DNA from: Spirochaetota bacterium
GTDB lineage: Bacteria > Spirochaetota > UBA4802 > UB4802
Length of the DNA stretch: 22,070 nt
Direction of reading: 5' to 3'
Assembly: GCA_018399855.1 (NCBI GenBank)
Contig: JAGYNX010000005.1
Coordinates: 1 to 22,070 of the forward strand
A model generated the notes under the pieces. That model searched no databases and had not been told where the DNA came from. It was given only the letters and a program-made list of their open reading frames with translations. Shown piece after piece: positions 15,102 to 22,070 of the stretch. The stretch's first letter is position 1. Every line of letters starts with the position of its first letter. The translations under genes and the position numbers were made by a program.

Positions 15102-16001
15102 TTACAGGAAGGACTCATCCTGCGATACTATTTTGTTCAGCGGGTATTCTATGATACCGTCTGCCCCCCTGTGAATAAGTTCAGGTATCAATTCCCGTAC
15201 GGTGGCCTCGTTGATGATGCTCTCGACGGAGAACCATTCCGTGTTATACAGCTTGGATACAGTTGGGGCTGTCAAGCTGGGAAGTAATTCGACTATAGAA
15301 TCAAGTTGTTCTGAGGGCACGTTCATTTTTATGCCCACCAGCTTGCCGGCTTTCAGGGCGCCGTTTAAGAGAAGTGCTATCTGGTTTATTTTCTCATGTT
15401 TCTTTTTATCACCCATGCTGGGCTTGTGGGCAATAAGCTTGGTATTGGATTCCAGAAGGGTGTGAATGATCTGCAGGCTGTGTGCACGAATGGTTGAACC
15501 GGTCTCGGTTACTTCAACGATGGCATCAACAAGCCCTTCAACCACCTTGGCTTCGGTGGCTCCCCATGAAAATTCAACATTAACGGGGATGTTCCGCTCC
15601 TCGAAAAATTTGCGGGTGAAGTTTACAAGTTCGGTTGAAATGGTCTTGCCCGCGCAGTCTTCAAGGGTTTTGATGGATGAATTATCAGGAACAGCAAGAA
15701 CCCATCGTGCTTTACGGGTGCTCACCTTCGAGTATACCAGGTCGGTGATCATTTCCACGTCGGCATTATTGTCAAGTATCCAGTCAAGGCCGGTGAGCCC
15801 GATATCCAGTACCCCGCTTTCAACGTACCTGGCCATTTCCTGGGCACGAACAAGGGAGCATGAAATATCAACATCATCGATGGCTGGGAAATAATTTCTT
15901 GATGAAACGGTAATCTTCCAGCCGGCCTTTCTGAAAAGCTCAATGGTGGACTTTTCAAGGCTTCCTTTGGGGATGCCAAGCTTAATCAGTGGTTCACTCA
16001 T
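15102..16001 (-). CDS. hisG: ATP phosphoribosyltransferase, long (self-regulated) form
   Basis: The first enzyme of histidine biosynthesis: it joins ATP and PRPP to give N1-phosphoribosyl-ATP in the cytoplasm. At 299 residues this is the long form, with a two-lobed catalytic core (~5-215; start LIKLGIPKGSLEKST, PRPP-binding EVTETGSTIRAH at 163-174) and a C-terminal ACT-like domain (~218-292; LVGIKMNVPSEQLDSIVELL onward) that gives histidine feedback inhibition. It should therefore not need HisZ. GGAGG lies about six bases before the ATG, inside hisI, and the ATG overlaps the hisI stop in an ATGA, so the two are translationally coupled. The order hisI-hisG is unlike the long enterobacterial operon, and the other his genes are not in this window. 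Confidence 0.95.
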   Translation of the reverse strand: MSEPLIKLGIPKGSLEKSTIELFRKAGWKITVSSRNYFPAIDDVDISCSLVRAQEMARYVESGVLDIGLTGLDWILDNNADVEMITDLVYSKVSTRKARWVLAVPDNSSIKTLEDCAGKTISTELVNFTRKFFEERNIPVNVEFSWGATEAKVVEGLVDAIVEVTETGSTIRAHSLQIIHTLLESNTKLIAHKPSMGDKKKHEKINQIALLLNGALKAGKLVGIKMNVPSEQLDSIVELLPSLTAPTVSKLYNTEWFSVESIINEATVRELIPELIHRGADGIIEYPLNKIVSQDESFL

Positions 16002-16381
16002 TTTGAACCTCCGTATACTTCATCGGGATCAAAAACCCTTTCACCGTCAACCTTCAGTGTATTGCCCTGTACAACCCTGAAAAAACAACTGCGATATCCC
16101 AGGTGGCAGGCCGCGTTCCCTATCTGGTTCACCTTGATGACAACAGTATCATCGTCGCAGTCAACACGGATCTCCTTGACCTCCTGCAGGTTGCCCGAAG
16201 ACTCACCCTTTTTCCACAGCTTGTTTCGAGACCTGCTCCAGTAATGGGCAATCCCTGTTTCAAGTGTTTTCTCCCAGGCCTCCCTGTTCATGTAGGCCAT
16301 CATCAGCACCTCGCCGGTCTTGTAGTCCTGCGCGATTGCGGGTATCATCCCGTCCTGTTTCTCGAAATCCAGTTCAATCAT
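15998..16381 (-). CDS. hisI: Phosphoribosyl-AMP cyclohydrolase
   Basis: The third step of histidine biosynthesis: it opens the purine ring of phosphoribosyl-AMP. The 127 residues are a complete stand-alone cyclohydrolase. Visible motifs are YWSRSRNKLWKKGESSGN (47-64), the Mg-binding VDCDDDT (73-79: Asp74, Asp76, Asp78) and zinc cysteines Cys75, Cys92 and Cys99 (ACHLGYRSCF). There is no fused HisE domain, so phosphoribosyl-ATP pyrophosphohydrolase must come from elsewhere. AAAGGA lies seven bases before the ATG. The nested repeat at 16417-16609 begins only 36 bases upstream, so the promoter must lie close to or inside that repeat. The stop overlaps the hisG start by four bases. Confidence 0.95.
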   Translation of the reverse strand: MIELDFEKQDGMIPAIAQDYKTGEVLMMAYMNREAWEKTLETGIAHYWSRSRNKLWKKGESSGNLQEVKEIRVDCDDDTVVIKVNQIGNAACHLGYRSCFFRVVQGNTLKVDGERVFDPDEVYGGSK

Positions 16382-16416
16382 TGCATTATCCTTTAATAAA
16401 ACTTTTCGTTATGGCA

Positions 16417-16609
16417 ACCACAGAGGCACAAAGGTACAGAGAAAATAGTGTAAAGGGTTACCGCTAAGTCGCTAAGTACGCAAAGAAAGGCAAAGGGATA
16501 ATATTTAGAAAAATAAATATCTTATTCTTTTCTTTGCGCCCTTCGCGCTCTTCGCGACTTTGCGGTAATCATTTTGAAATCTCCCTCTGTACCTCTGCGT
16601 CTCTGTGGT
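16417..16609. repeat. Nested imperfect inverted repeat, TTEAQR/SVPLRLCG-type intergenic element
   Basis: Two nested pairs of arms are visible. Outer: 16417-16441 against 16585-16609, 22 of 25 bases complementary, beginning ACCACAGAG and ending CTCTGTGGT. Inner: 16458-16485 against 16541-16568, about 23 of 28 complementary, beginning TTACCGC and ending GCGGTAA, both arms rich in GCNAAG/CTTNGC words. The centre is AT-rich (about 16497-16530). The element could fold into a long interrupted hairpin in either strand. I recognise this word family as a dispersed intergenic repeat of many environmental bacterial genomes, often mis-called as short proteins containing TTEAQR or SVPLRLCG. No transposase is present. 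It lies between the divergent hisI and ileS. Confidence 0.85.
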
Positions 16610-16823
16610 AAATCTTCGAAGTATATGATACAATTATATACATATTTAGAATACTTATGCTGTATTGACAATAAAAAAAGAAATGCTTTTCAGCTGCAAG
16701 GTGTTTTTTTATTATGGAAAAATATATTGACAAAAGCAGGGGGACATAGTGTCTCTAAGGGTTCATTCGGTACACAGACGTATGAACAATTACACGAAAT
16801 AATTAAAATGATGCGAGGACGTG
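16610..16823 (+). other. AT-rich leader of ileS
   Basis: This 214-base stretch holds no convincing gene. It contains two TTGACA words (16665-16670 and 16727-16732), neither with a good -10 at standard spacing, so the ileS promoter is probably here but cannot be fixed. A small palindrome GACATAGTGTC occurs at 16743-16753. I looked for a T-box leader, common upstream of ileS in Gram-positive bacteria, and did not find its conserved antiterminator word or a terminator hairpin. GAGGA at 16815-16819 is the ileS ribosome-binding site. Confidence 0.5.
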
Positions 16824-19589
16824 ATGGATTACTCTAAGACTGTAAATCTTCCATCTTCTGACTTTCCAATGAGGGCCAACCTTCCCAAGCGGGAACCTGA
16901 CATGGTGGCACAGTGGGAAAAGGAGAGGATTTACGATAAGATTCTGGAAATGCGCAAGGACGCGAAAGAATATATACTGCATGACGGCCCGCCGTACGCA
17001 AACGGCAATATTCACATGGGACATGCCCTCAACAAGCTGTTGAAGGATATTATCATAAAGCATAAGACAATGACCGGCTACCGGGCTCCCTATGTTCCCG
17101 GCTGGGACTGTCACGGGCTTCCCATCGAGCTGCAGGTAACCCGTACAATCGGTGAGAAGGCAAGGGAAATGCCGCGGGTTGATATAAGAAAAAAGTGCAG
17201 GGAATACGCCGAAAAGTTTGTTTACATCCAGATGGAAGAATTCAAGCGCCTGGGTGTATTTGGTGATTTCGATAATCCCTATCTTACCATGTCAAGCCAT
17301 TACGAGGCTACCATCGTTGAAGTCTTCGGTGCGCTGTTTGAGGCGGGATTTATTTACAGGGGAAAAAAACCAATATACTGGTGCCCCAACTGCGTGACCG
17401 CACTTGCCGAAGCGGAGGTGGAGTACGATGATCACAAGTCTCCATCCATTTACGTGAAGTTCGCGGTTGATCCCGGCTCTGTTGATATTGAAGGGGTTAA
17501 CAGCAGTAACGTGCATGTTGCGGTCTGGACCACTACCCCCTGGACGTTGCCGGCAAACCTGGCGGTGGCTTTTCACCCGGATTTTCCCTACGCCGTGTAC
17601 AGGAGTGAGAATGATTTTCTCATCCTGGCGGAGGGACTTGCGGAAATGATGAGTGAGATTACCGGCAAACCTCTTGAGAAGGTGACCGACATTACCAATG
17701 AACAGATCGAAAAATTGATAGTACAACATCCCTTCATTGATCGTGAATCGAAAGTCATATTTGCCGATTTTGTTACCCTTGAACAGGGTACCGGTGTGGT
17801 TCATATAGCCCCCGGGCACGGTCTTGAAGATTACGTGGTTGGGCAGAAGTACGGTCTTGATACCTATTGTCCCGTTGATGATGAGGGTAAATTTACCGAA
17901 GAGTTTTCGGAAATGCAAGGGGTGAACGTTTTTGATGCCAATCCGGGAATTGTGAAGATGCTGGAAGAGGCCGGTGTGCTTATATTCACACAGGAAATCG
18001 AGCATTCATACCCCCATTGCTGGCGCTGTAAAAAGCCGCTGATTTTCAGGGCAACGGAACAATGGTTTTTTCTCATTGATCACAATGATTTGCGTGCCCT
18101 CGCAATGGAAGCTACTGATAAGACCATGTGGATACCCAAGTGGGGGGAAATGCGGTTCAGGAGCATGGTTGAGTCACGTCCAGACTGGTGCCTTTCGCGG
18201 CAGCGGTCATGGGGTGTGCCCATCCCGTCCTTCCATTGTAAAAAATGCAAAAAGAACATGATGGACCAGCGAAGCATTTTCCACTTTGCAAAACTTTCAA
18301 GGGAAAAGAGCATAGATGCCTGGTACACGGATGACATAAAAGATCTTATACCCGAAGACTTTACATGCGAATGCGGCAGCGATCAGTTCGAGAAGGAATT
18401 TGACATACTGGATGTATGGTTCGATTCAGGGGTGTCTCACTTCGCGGTACTTGACAGCTGGGATCAGCACAGGTGGCCGGCTGACCTGTACCTGGAAGGT
18501 AGCGATCAGCACAGGGGGTGGTTTCAGTCATCTCTCTGGCCAGCACTTGCCCTTCGACAACGTGCGCCATATATGACGGTGCTTACCCACGGCTTTATAC
18601 TGGACGAGCAGGGGAAAGCCATGAGCAAGTCGATGGGCAACGTTATTCCACCGGAAGAGCTTATCAAGAAATACGGGGCTGACATCATACGCCTGTGGGT
18701 TGCATCGGAAGACTACCGTAACGACCTGCGTATCGGGTATGACATGATTCAGCAGATAGCCGATTCATACAGAAAGATCAGAAATACTTTCAAGTTTATA
18801 CTGGGCAATATCTCGGGCTTTGCCGAAAAAGACCTGGTTCCCTACGAGGAACTGAGTGATATAGACAAGTGGATGCTCTACAAGTTGTGGATTCTTTCAG
18901 AACAGGTTACCGGGCATTACGAAAAATTTGAGTTTCACATGGTATACCGGAGGATTCTGAATTTTTGTGCCGTCGATCTTTCTTCAGTGTATTTTGATAT
19001 GTCCAAGGATATTCTTTACATCGAGAAGCTGGATGCCCATAACCGCAGATCCAACCAGACAGTGTTGTACCAGATACTGCATACAATAGTTCGGTTGATC
19101 GCGCCGGTTCTTGCCTTCACCTCGGAAGAGGTATGGAAGTTCATGGGTAATGAAGATTCAATTCACATGCAGAATTATTATCTTCTGGATAAAGAATTCA
19201 ACAATCCGGAAGTGGCAGAAAAAATGGAAAAGCTGGTTGAGATCAAGAAGGACCTGCTGAAAGCCCTGGAGTTGAAACGTAAAGAGAAGATCATAGGAAC
19301 CTCACTTGAAGCCGAGGTTACCCTTTACGTGAAAAGCCAGTCTGCAAGGGATCTTCTTTACGAAATGGGTGAGGACAGGATCAGGTTTTTCCAGGTGGCC
19401 ATGGTGATACTTACCGATGAGAAACAGGATGAGATGGAAGACTATGAAAGTGCCTCTATAAAAGTAGACCGGTCAAAGGGAGAAAAATGTGTGCGATGCT
19501 GGAATTACTCATACCAGCTTGGTACAGACAAGGAACACCCGGAACTGTGTCCCCGGTGTACTGAGATCATTCACCAGATTAATGGATAA
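16824..19589 (+). CDS. ileS: Isoleucyl-tRNA synthetase, bacterial zinc-containing type
   Basis: A cytoplasmic class I synthetase that charges tRNA-Ile and edits misactivated valine. The 921 residues match the bacterial IleS length. Motifs: GPPYANGNIHMGH with the HIGH-type HMGH (64-67), the CP1 editing domain (~180-390, including TTPWTLPANLAVAF), DVWFDSGVSH and GSDQHRGWFQSS, AMSKS (599-603) replacing KMSKS as in many IleS, the anticodon-binding domain (~640-830), and a C-terminal zinc finger with Cys889, Cys892, Cys909 and Cys912 (CVRCWNYSY and CPRCTEI). The ATG at 16824 is chosen over a GTG at 16821 because GAGGA ends five bases before the ATG. Its downstream neighbour lspA is the usual partner. 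No frameshift or missing motif was seen. Confidence 0.97.
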   Translation: MDYSKTVNLPSSDFPMRANLPKREPDMVAQWEKERIYDKILEMRKDAKEYILHDGPPYANGNIHMGHALNKLLKDIIIKHKTMTGYRAPYVPGWDCHGLPIELQVTRTIGEKAREMPRVDIRKKCREYAEKFVYIQMEEFKRLGVFGDFDNPYLTMSSHYEATIVEVFGALFEAGFIYRGKKPIYWCPNCVTALAEAEVEYDDHKSPSIYVKFAVDPGSVDIEGVNSSNVHVAVWTTTPWTLPANLAVAFHPDFPYAVYRSENDFLILAEGLAEMMSEITGKPLEKVTDITNEQIEKLIVQHPFIDRESKVIFADFVTLEQGTGVVHIAPGHGLEDYVVGQKYGLDTYCPVDDEGKFTEEFSEMQGVNVFDANPGIVKMLEEAGVLIFTQEIEHSYPHCWRCKKPLIFRATEQWFFLIDHNDLRALAMEATDKTMWIPKWGEMRFRSMVESRPDWCLSRQRSWGVPIPSFHCKKCKKNMMDQRSIFHFAKLSREKSIDAWYTDDIKDLIPEDFTCECGSDQFEKEFDILDVWFDSGVSHFAVLDSWDQHRWPADLYLEGSDQHRGWFQSSLWPALALRQRAPYMTVLTHGFILDEQGKAMSKSMGNVIPPEELIKKYGADIIRLWVASEDYRNDLRIGYDMIQQIADSYRKIRNTFKFILGNISGFAEKDLVPYEELSDIDKWMLYKLWILSEQVTGHYEKFEFHMVYRRILNFCAVDLSSVYFDMSKDILYIEKLDAHNRRSNQTVLYQILHTIVRLIAPVLAFTSEEVWKFMGNEDSIHMQNYYLLDKEFNNPEVAEKMEKLVEIKKDLLKALELKRKEKIIGTSLEAEVTLYVKSQSARDLLYEMGEDRIRFFQVAMVILTDEKQDEMEDYESASIKVDRSKGEKCVRCWNYSYQLGTDKEHPELCPRCTEIIHQING

Positions 19590-19600
19590 CGGCAAAGATT

Positions 19601-19617
19601 ACCACAGAGACACAGAG
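19601..19617 (+). repeat. Half-copy of the hisI-ileS repeat arm
   Basis: ACCACAGAGACACAGAG matches the start of the outer left arm at 16417 in 15 of 17 bases. No matching right arm is found before lspA at 19668, so this is an isolated half-element, 12 bases after the ileS stop. Confidence 0.65.
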
Positions 19618-19648
19618 TATGTTAAAAAGACTTCATAAAAAAGTAAAA

Positions 19649-19663
19649 AAGGAATTAATGTAA
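19649..19663 (+). promoter_or_regulatory. Start-stop element (AAGGA, then ATG-TAA) ahead of lspA
   Basis: AAGGA (19649-19653) is followed four bases later by ATG (19658) and directly by TAA (19661). The true lspA ATG lies 14 bases after the AAGGA, longer than ideal. Ribosomes could initiate on the minimal ATG-TAA and reinitiate at lspA, which may tune its translation, or it may be chance in AT-rich DNA. Confidence 0.3.
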
Positions 19664-19667
19664 AGCT

Positions 19668-20186
19668 ATGAAGCTGCAGAATAGAAAACATTTGGTGGCG
19701 GTAGCCATTTTCGTGGTGACCCTTGCTCTTGATATTCTTACCAAATACCTGGTGGAGACCAATATCGCCAGGGGTGAGCGCATTGACGTGATGGGAAGCT
19801 TTGTGCAGTTGACACTGCTGTATAATGATGGTGGTGTGTTCGGCATTCTCAGGGGGCATCAGACTTTCTTTCTTATCGTTTCAATCATGGTGTTTATCCT
19901 GCTTGTTGGATTTTACATACTGGAACCAGGAAAATCATGGCTTTTTACGGTTGCCATGTCGCTGGTTTTTTCAGGGGCCATAGGCAATATACTGGACCGG
20001 GTTTCAGGTAAGCCCGGGGTTGTGGATTTCATCTACATCGGCAGTGATTCAGTATTCAGGTGGCCCGCCTTCAATGTTGCCGATTCGGTGATAGTGATTG
20101 GTGCCACCATGCTGATAATCAACGTGATAATTGAATACAACGAAGAGAAGAAAAAGAAGGAAGAACAGGGCACTGAGCAGGGGTGA
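19668..20186 (+). CDS. lspA: Lipoprotein signal peptidase (signal peptidase II)
   Basis: An inner-membrane aspartyl protease that removes signal peptides from lipid-modified prolipoproteins. The 172 residues have four hydrophobic segments (about 8-28, 64-84, 90-108 and 137-157). Catalytic aspartates are Asp110 in GAIGNILDRV and Asp139 in FNVADSVIVIGA; the family NxG-AF-like motif appears as YNDGGVFGIL (52-61). The C-terminal tail is Lys/Glu-rich. It follows ileS by 78 bases, the classical ileS-lspA order, with a half-repeat and a start-stop element between them. Its substrates should include the lipoproteins encoded at 6291-7520, 8863-9231 and 20195-20584. It converges with the lipoprotein gene at 20195 with eight bases between them. 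Confidence 0.95.
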   Translation: MKLQNRKHLVAVAIFVVTLALDILTKYLVETNIARGERIDVMGSFVQLTLLYNDGGVFGILRGHQTFFLIVSIMVFILLVGFYILEPGKSWLFTVAMSLVFSGAIGNILDRVSGKPGVVDFIYIGSDSVFRWPAFNVADSVIVIGATMLIINVIIEYNEEKKKKEEQGTEQG

Positions 20187-20194
20187 GGCAATTT

Positions 20195-20584
20195 TTAATA
20201 GGTATCAACAATTTTCAGTTCACCCTTTGCCAGTCTTGATTTTCCCTGCAGTATTTCTACAGTGAAGGTGCCCTCCCGGTAAAGGGATATGGGGAATGTT
20301 ATTTGTGTAGTATCCGGATCAATCTTATGGGTATAGTTGTTATACGGCTGGCTGCTGAAATCATTTTTTTCCAGTATGTCGATGGTGACGGTTTCTACGC
20401 CGGGTGCTTCTTTGAGTGTGAGAACACCGGTAAGATCGCCTGTAGTAAAAATACTGCCGCAATGTGCAGGTTTCCCGTCGCTGGTGACCCCTTCGCAGAA
20501 TTGAAGCGGCTTTTCTGATTTACATCCTGTTATAGACAGTACTGATATAATAACAAATATGGCAACAGATGGCAGTATCTTCAT
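20195..20584 (-). CDS. Small lipoprotein of unknown function
   Basis: A 129-residue protein. The start at 20584 is preferred over an upstream in-frame ATG at 20647, because AGGGGA lies seven bases before it and the signal peptide then starts at residue 1; the longer form would also overlap xseB. The signal peptide ends in ITGC, with Cys21 lipidated. Two further cysteines (Cys30 and Cys42, in QFCEG and AHCGS) could form a disulfide in the periplasm. The remainder reads as a small beta-rich domain (GVLTLKEAPGVETVTIDILE, then TQITFPISLYREGTFTVEIL and KGELKIVDTY), possibly immunoglobulin-like. No family is recognised. It lies 34 bases after xseB and is probably in the same transcript. Confidence 0.7.
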   Translation of the reverse strand: MKILPSVAIFVIISVLSITGCKSEKPLQFCEGVTSDGKPAHCGSIFTTGDLTGVLTLKEAPGVETVTIDILEKNDFSSQPYNNYTHKIDPDTTQITFPISLYREGTFTVEILQGKSRLAKGELKIVDTY

Positions 20585-20618
20585 GATGATTTCCCCTGGT
20601 TTCAAAATATACTTGTGA

Positions 20619-20915
20619 TTACAGCAGTGATCCCTGTACGTCTTCATCGTCTTCTATCTCGCCGGTATCTTCTTTTACCCGTACTTCTTTTTTCTTAATT
20701 TTACTGCTTTCTCCCTTCTGAAGAATTTCGATCTTGCGCTCAGCTTCTTCCAGCTTTTCATGGCAGAACCGGGCAAGGGTGATACCCTTCTCGAACCTGG
20801 TTATGGAATCATCCAGCCCCAGTGTGCCTTCTTCCAGCTGGGAAGCGATGACCTCCAGTTCGGCAAGGGCCTCTTCAAAGGTTATCTTCGCCTGCTTCTT
20901 TTCCTTTTTTTCCAA
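20619..20915 (-). CDS. xseB: Exodeoxyribonuclease VII small subunit
   Basis: The small subunit of exonuclease VII, which with XseA degrades single-stranded DNA to oligonucleotides. The core ITFEEALAELEVIASQLEEG (from residue ~11) followed by LDDSITRFEKGITLARFC and LEEAERKIEIL is the whole conserved family domain. No ATG lies at a sensible place. A TTG at 20915 is preferred because GAGGT lies five bases upstream. A GTG at 20927 lacks a Shine-Dalgarno, and the ATGs at 20978 and 21008 would give implausible N-terminal extensions. The resulting 98-residue protein overlaps the end of xseA by 41 bases, implying translational coupling. The C-terminus is an extra ~25 residues, basic then acidic (ending EDDEDVQGSLL). 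Confidence 0.85.
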   Translation of the reverse strand: MEKKEKKQAKITFEEALAELEVIASQLEEGTLGLDDSITRFEKGITLARFCHEKLEEAERKIEILQKGESSKIKKKEVRVKEDTGEIEDDEDVQGSLL

Positions 20916-22070
20916 TTTCGACCTCACTTGTGATGTTTTCAACCAGGCAGTTGAGGGCCCCGTTATACAGGGTGACATCAACTTTTTCTCCTGTGCCAAC
21001 AGACGCAATTGATGAAATGATGTTTCCCCGGCTGTCTGTTGTGATAGAATATCCCCGTTTCAGAATGCCCACCGGGGAAAGATTTATAATCCGGTCATGG
21101 GTACGCTGATACCGGTGATTGATTTTCTGCAGCAGGTTCTGCATAACGAAAGAAAGATCGGGCACCTGGTAAAGCCTGTGTCGCTGCAGGTTAACCTGTC
21201 GCTGCATGGCGCCGGTTATCTGGTTCTCGATGTCGGTGAGTGTCATCTGACGATATTGCAACAGTTCCATGGGATTCTTGAATACCCGGCGCTCCTGTAC
21301 ACCGGTAAGCCTTGTACGGTAATCCCGCATGCCCGAAAGAAGGTGCTGGTAGGCCCTGCGCAGGTAGTGCTGTATGGTGTCGTGCAGTTCCTGCTTTACC
21401 GGCAGTGCCAGCTCGGCTGCCTGTGACGGGGTGGCCGCGGCAACATCGGCGGCCTCATCAGAGAGTGGATGATCGATCTGATGCCCTACCGCCGAGATGA
21501 TGGGAAGACGGGAACTGGCAAATGCCCGTACCACCGGTTCTTCGTTGAAGGCCATGAGGTCTTCAAATGATCCTCCACCCCGTCCCGCGATGATGACGTC
21601 TACCCCCCACTGGGGCCTGTTTAATTCTTCAATACCCAGCACAATTGATTCAACTGACCCCTCTCCCTGCACCTTTGCCGGGGCAAGCAGTATCTCGATG
21701 TTTGGAAAACGCCGCATGGCTACCTTGATGATATCCCGTACTGCCGCCCCTGTTGGAGAGGTAAGTACCCCAATTTTGCGGGGGAGCCGGGGAAGTTGTT
21801 TTTTCCGCGCGGGGTCAAAAAGTCCTTCGTCGTAGAGTTTCTTTCGCAACTCTTCAATTTTCTGCAACAGCTCGCCCATGCCCTCCTGGCGAACCTTGTA
21901 TACCATGAACTGGTAACTTCCCCGCCGCTCGAAAAGACTCACCCCGCCGAAGGCAAGTATGGTCATCCCCTCCTTCATGCGGAAGGTGAGGTTCTTGTTC
22001 ACGTTCTTGAAGAACACGGCGCTGATCACCGCCTTCTCATCTTTCAGGGTGAAGTAGATATGGCCGGAGG
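20875..22070 (-). CDS. xseA: Exodeoxyribonuclease VII large subunit, N-terminus beyond the window
   Basis: The catalytic large subunit of exonuclease VII. About 397 codons are inside the window. The frame is open to the right edge and reads SGHIYFTLKDEKAV at the boundary, the end of the N-terminal OB-fold, so perhaps 40-60 residues lie outside. Conserved catalytic-domain motifs are present: GVLTSPTGAAVRDI (about 21768-21730), IIAGRGGGSFEDL and ISAVGHQIDHPLSDEAADVAAATPS. A GTG at 22029 is internal and should not be taken as the start. The C-terminal coiled-coil portion (about 21400-21050) and the tail around VGILKRGYSIT are intact. It heads an xseA-xseB-lipoprotein unit. Confidence 0.95.
   Translation of the reverse strand, partial: SGHIYFTLKDEKAVISAVFFKNVNKNLTFRMKEGMTILAFGGVSLFERRGSYQFMVYKVRQEGMGELLQKIEELRKKLYDEGLFDPARKKQLPRLPRKIGVLTSPTGAAVRDIIKVAMRRFPNIEILLAPAKVQGEGSVESIVLGIEELNRPQWGVDVIIAGRGGGSFEDLMAFNEEPVVRAFASSRLPIISAVGHQIDHPLSDEAADVAAATPSQAAELALPVKQELHDTIQHYLRRAYQHLLSGMRDYRTRLTGVQERRVFKNPMELLQYRQMTLTDIENQITGAMQRQVNLQRHRLYQVPDLSFVMQNLLQKINHRYQRTHDRIINLSPVGILKRGYSITTDSRGNIISSIASVGTGEKVDVTLYNGALNCLVENITSEVEIGKKGKEAGEDNL

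Noticed and set aside
16264..16467. Open frame ending in a segment with TTEAQR
   Set aside because: It is antisense to hisI and runs into the repeat; the TTEAQR segment is another translated-repeat artefact.
16743..16753. Palindrome GACATAGTGTC as an operator of ileS
   Set aside because: Only four base pairs around a three-base centre; expected by chance in a region of this length and not tied to a defined promoter.
16610..16823. Possible T-box riboswitch upstream of ileS
   Set aside because: The conserved antiterminator word and a competing terminator hairpin are absent.
16574..16837. Open frame of 87 codons containing PSVPLRLCG, overlapping the ileS start
   Set aside because: The N-terminal part is a translation of the repeat arm, a familiar false protein from this repeat family. 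It has no Shine-Dalgarno support and overlaps ileS.
17292..18005. Minus-strand open frame of 237 codons opposite ileS
   Set aside because: It is antisense to the conserved editing domain of IleS, and its composition (rich in His, Asn and Gly) is typical of a shadow frame.
20181..20225. Possible two-way terminator between lspA and the converging lipoprotein gene (GGGTGA with TCACCC)
   Set aside because: Six base pairs around a loop of about 33 bases with no adjoining T tract; too weak to call.
22027..22029. GTG as the start of xseA
   Set aside because: The frame continues upstream with the conserved OB-fold end SGHIYFTLKD, so the real start is outside the window.

Overview
The window comes from a diderm bacterium of moderate GC content. 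Evidence for an outer membrane includes several lipoboxes, two predicted outer-membrane beta-barrels, LPP20/FlgT-like lipoproteins and LspA. The mix of exported TPR protein, HEAT-repeat protein with a cyclase-like domain, REC-GAF-HD-GYP regulator and paaK-ACT pair fits Spirochaetota or a deltaproteobacterial-type lineage. That placement is inference; the sequence carries no rRNA or other decisive marker. There are no tRNAs, rRNAs, CRISPR arrays, transposases or phage genes. Layout: (1) 1-2015, plus strand: the ATPase of a peptide/nickel-type ABC importer (oppF/dppF class), then one base later an exported TPR protein. (2) 2019-6026, minus strand: a two-gene unit of a ~1055-residue HEAT-repeat protein with a degenerate nucleotide-cyclase-like domain and a DUF481-like outer-membrane barrel. 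(3) 6175-8851, plus strand: two separately promoted envelope genes, a FlgT/LPP20-type lipoprotein closed by a clear intrinsic terminator and a secreted protein joining a CsgG/LpoB-like domain to a predicted barrel. (4) 11638-8863, minus strand: a tight operon of phenylacetate-CoA ligase, tandem-ACT protein, HD hydrolase and small LPP20-like lipoprotein behind a good sigma70-type promoter. (5) 14327-11662, minus strand: a REC-GAF-HD-GYP regulator (probable c-di-GMP phosphodiesterase) and a rhomboid protease. (6) 16381-14346, minus strand: hisI and hisG (4-base overlap) followed by another HD hydrolase. (7) 16382-16823: a gene-free stretch holding a nested imperfect inverted repeat. (8) 16824-20186, plus strand: ileS and lspA, the classic pair, separated by a half-copy of the same repeat and a start-stop element. 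(9) 22070-20195, minus strand: xseA (running off the window end), xseB and a small lipoprotein. Most of the window is core metabolism and housekeeping: histidine biosynthesis, isoleucyl-tRNA synthesis, lipoprotein maturation and exonuclease VII. LspA would process the lipoproteins encoded at 6291, 9231 and 20584. The least ordinary content is the HEAT/pseudo-cyclase protein, the cluster of three LPP20/FlgT/CsgG-like envelope proteins, the HD hydrolase riding with hisI-hisG where hisE might be expected, and the nested repeat whose half-copy lies on the other side of ileS. I see no clear defence, toxin or mobile system.
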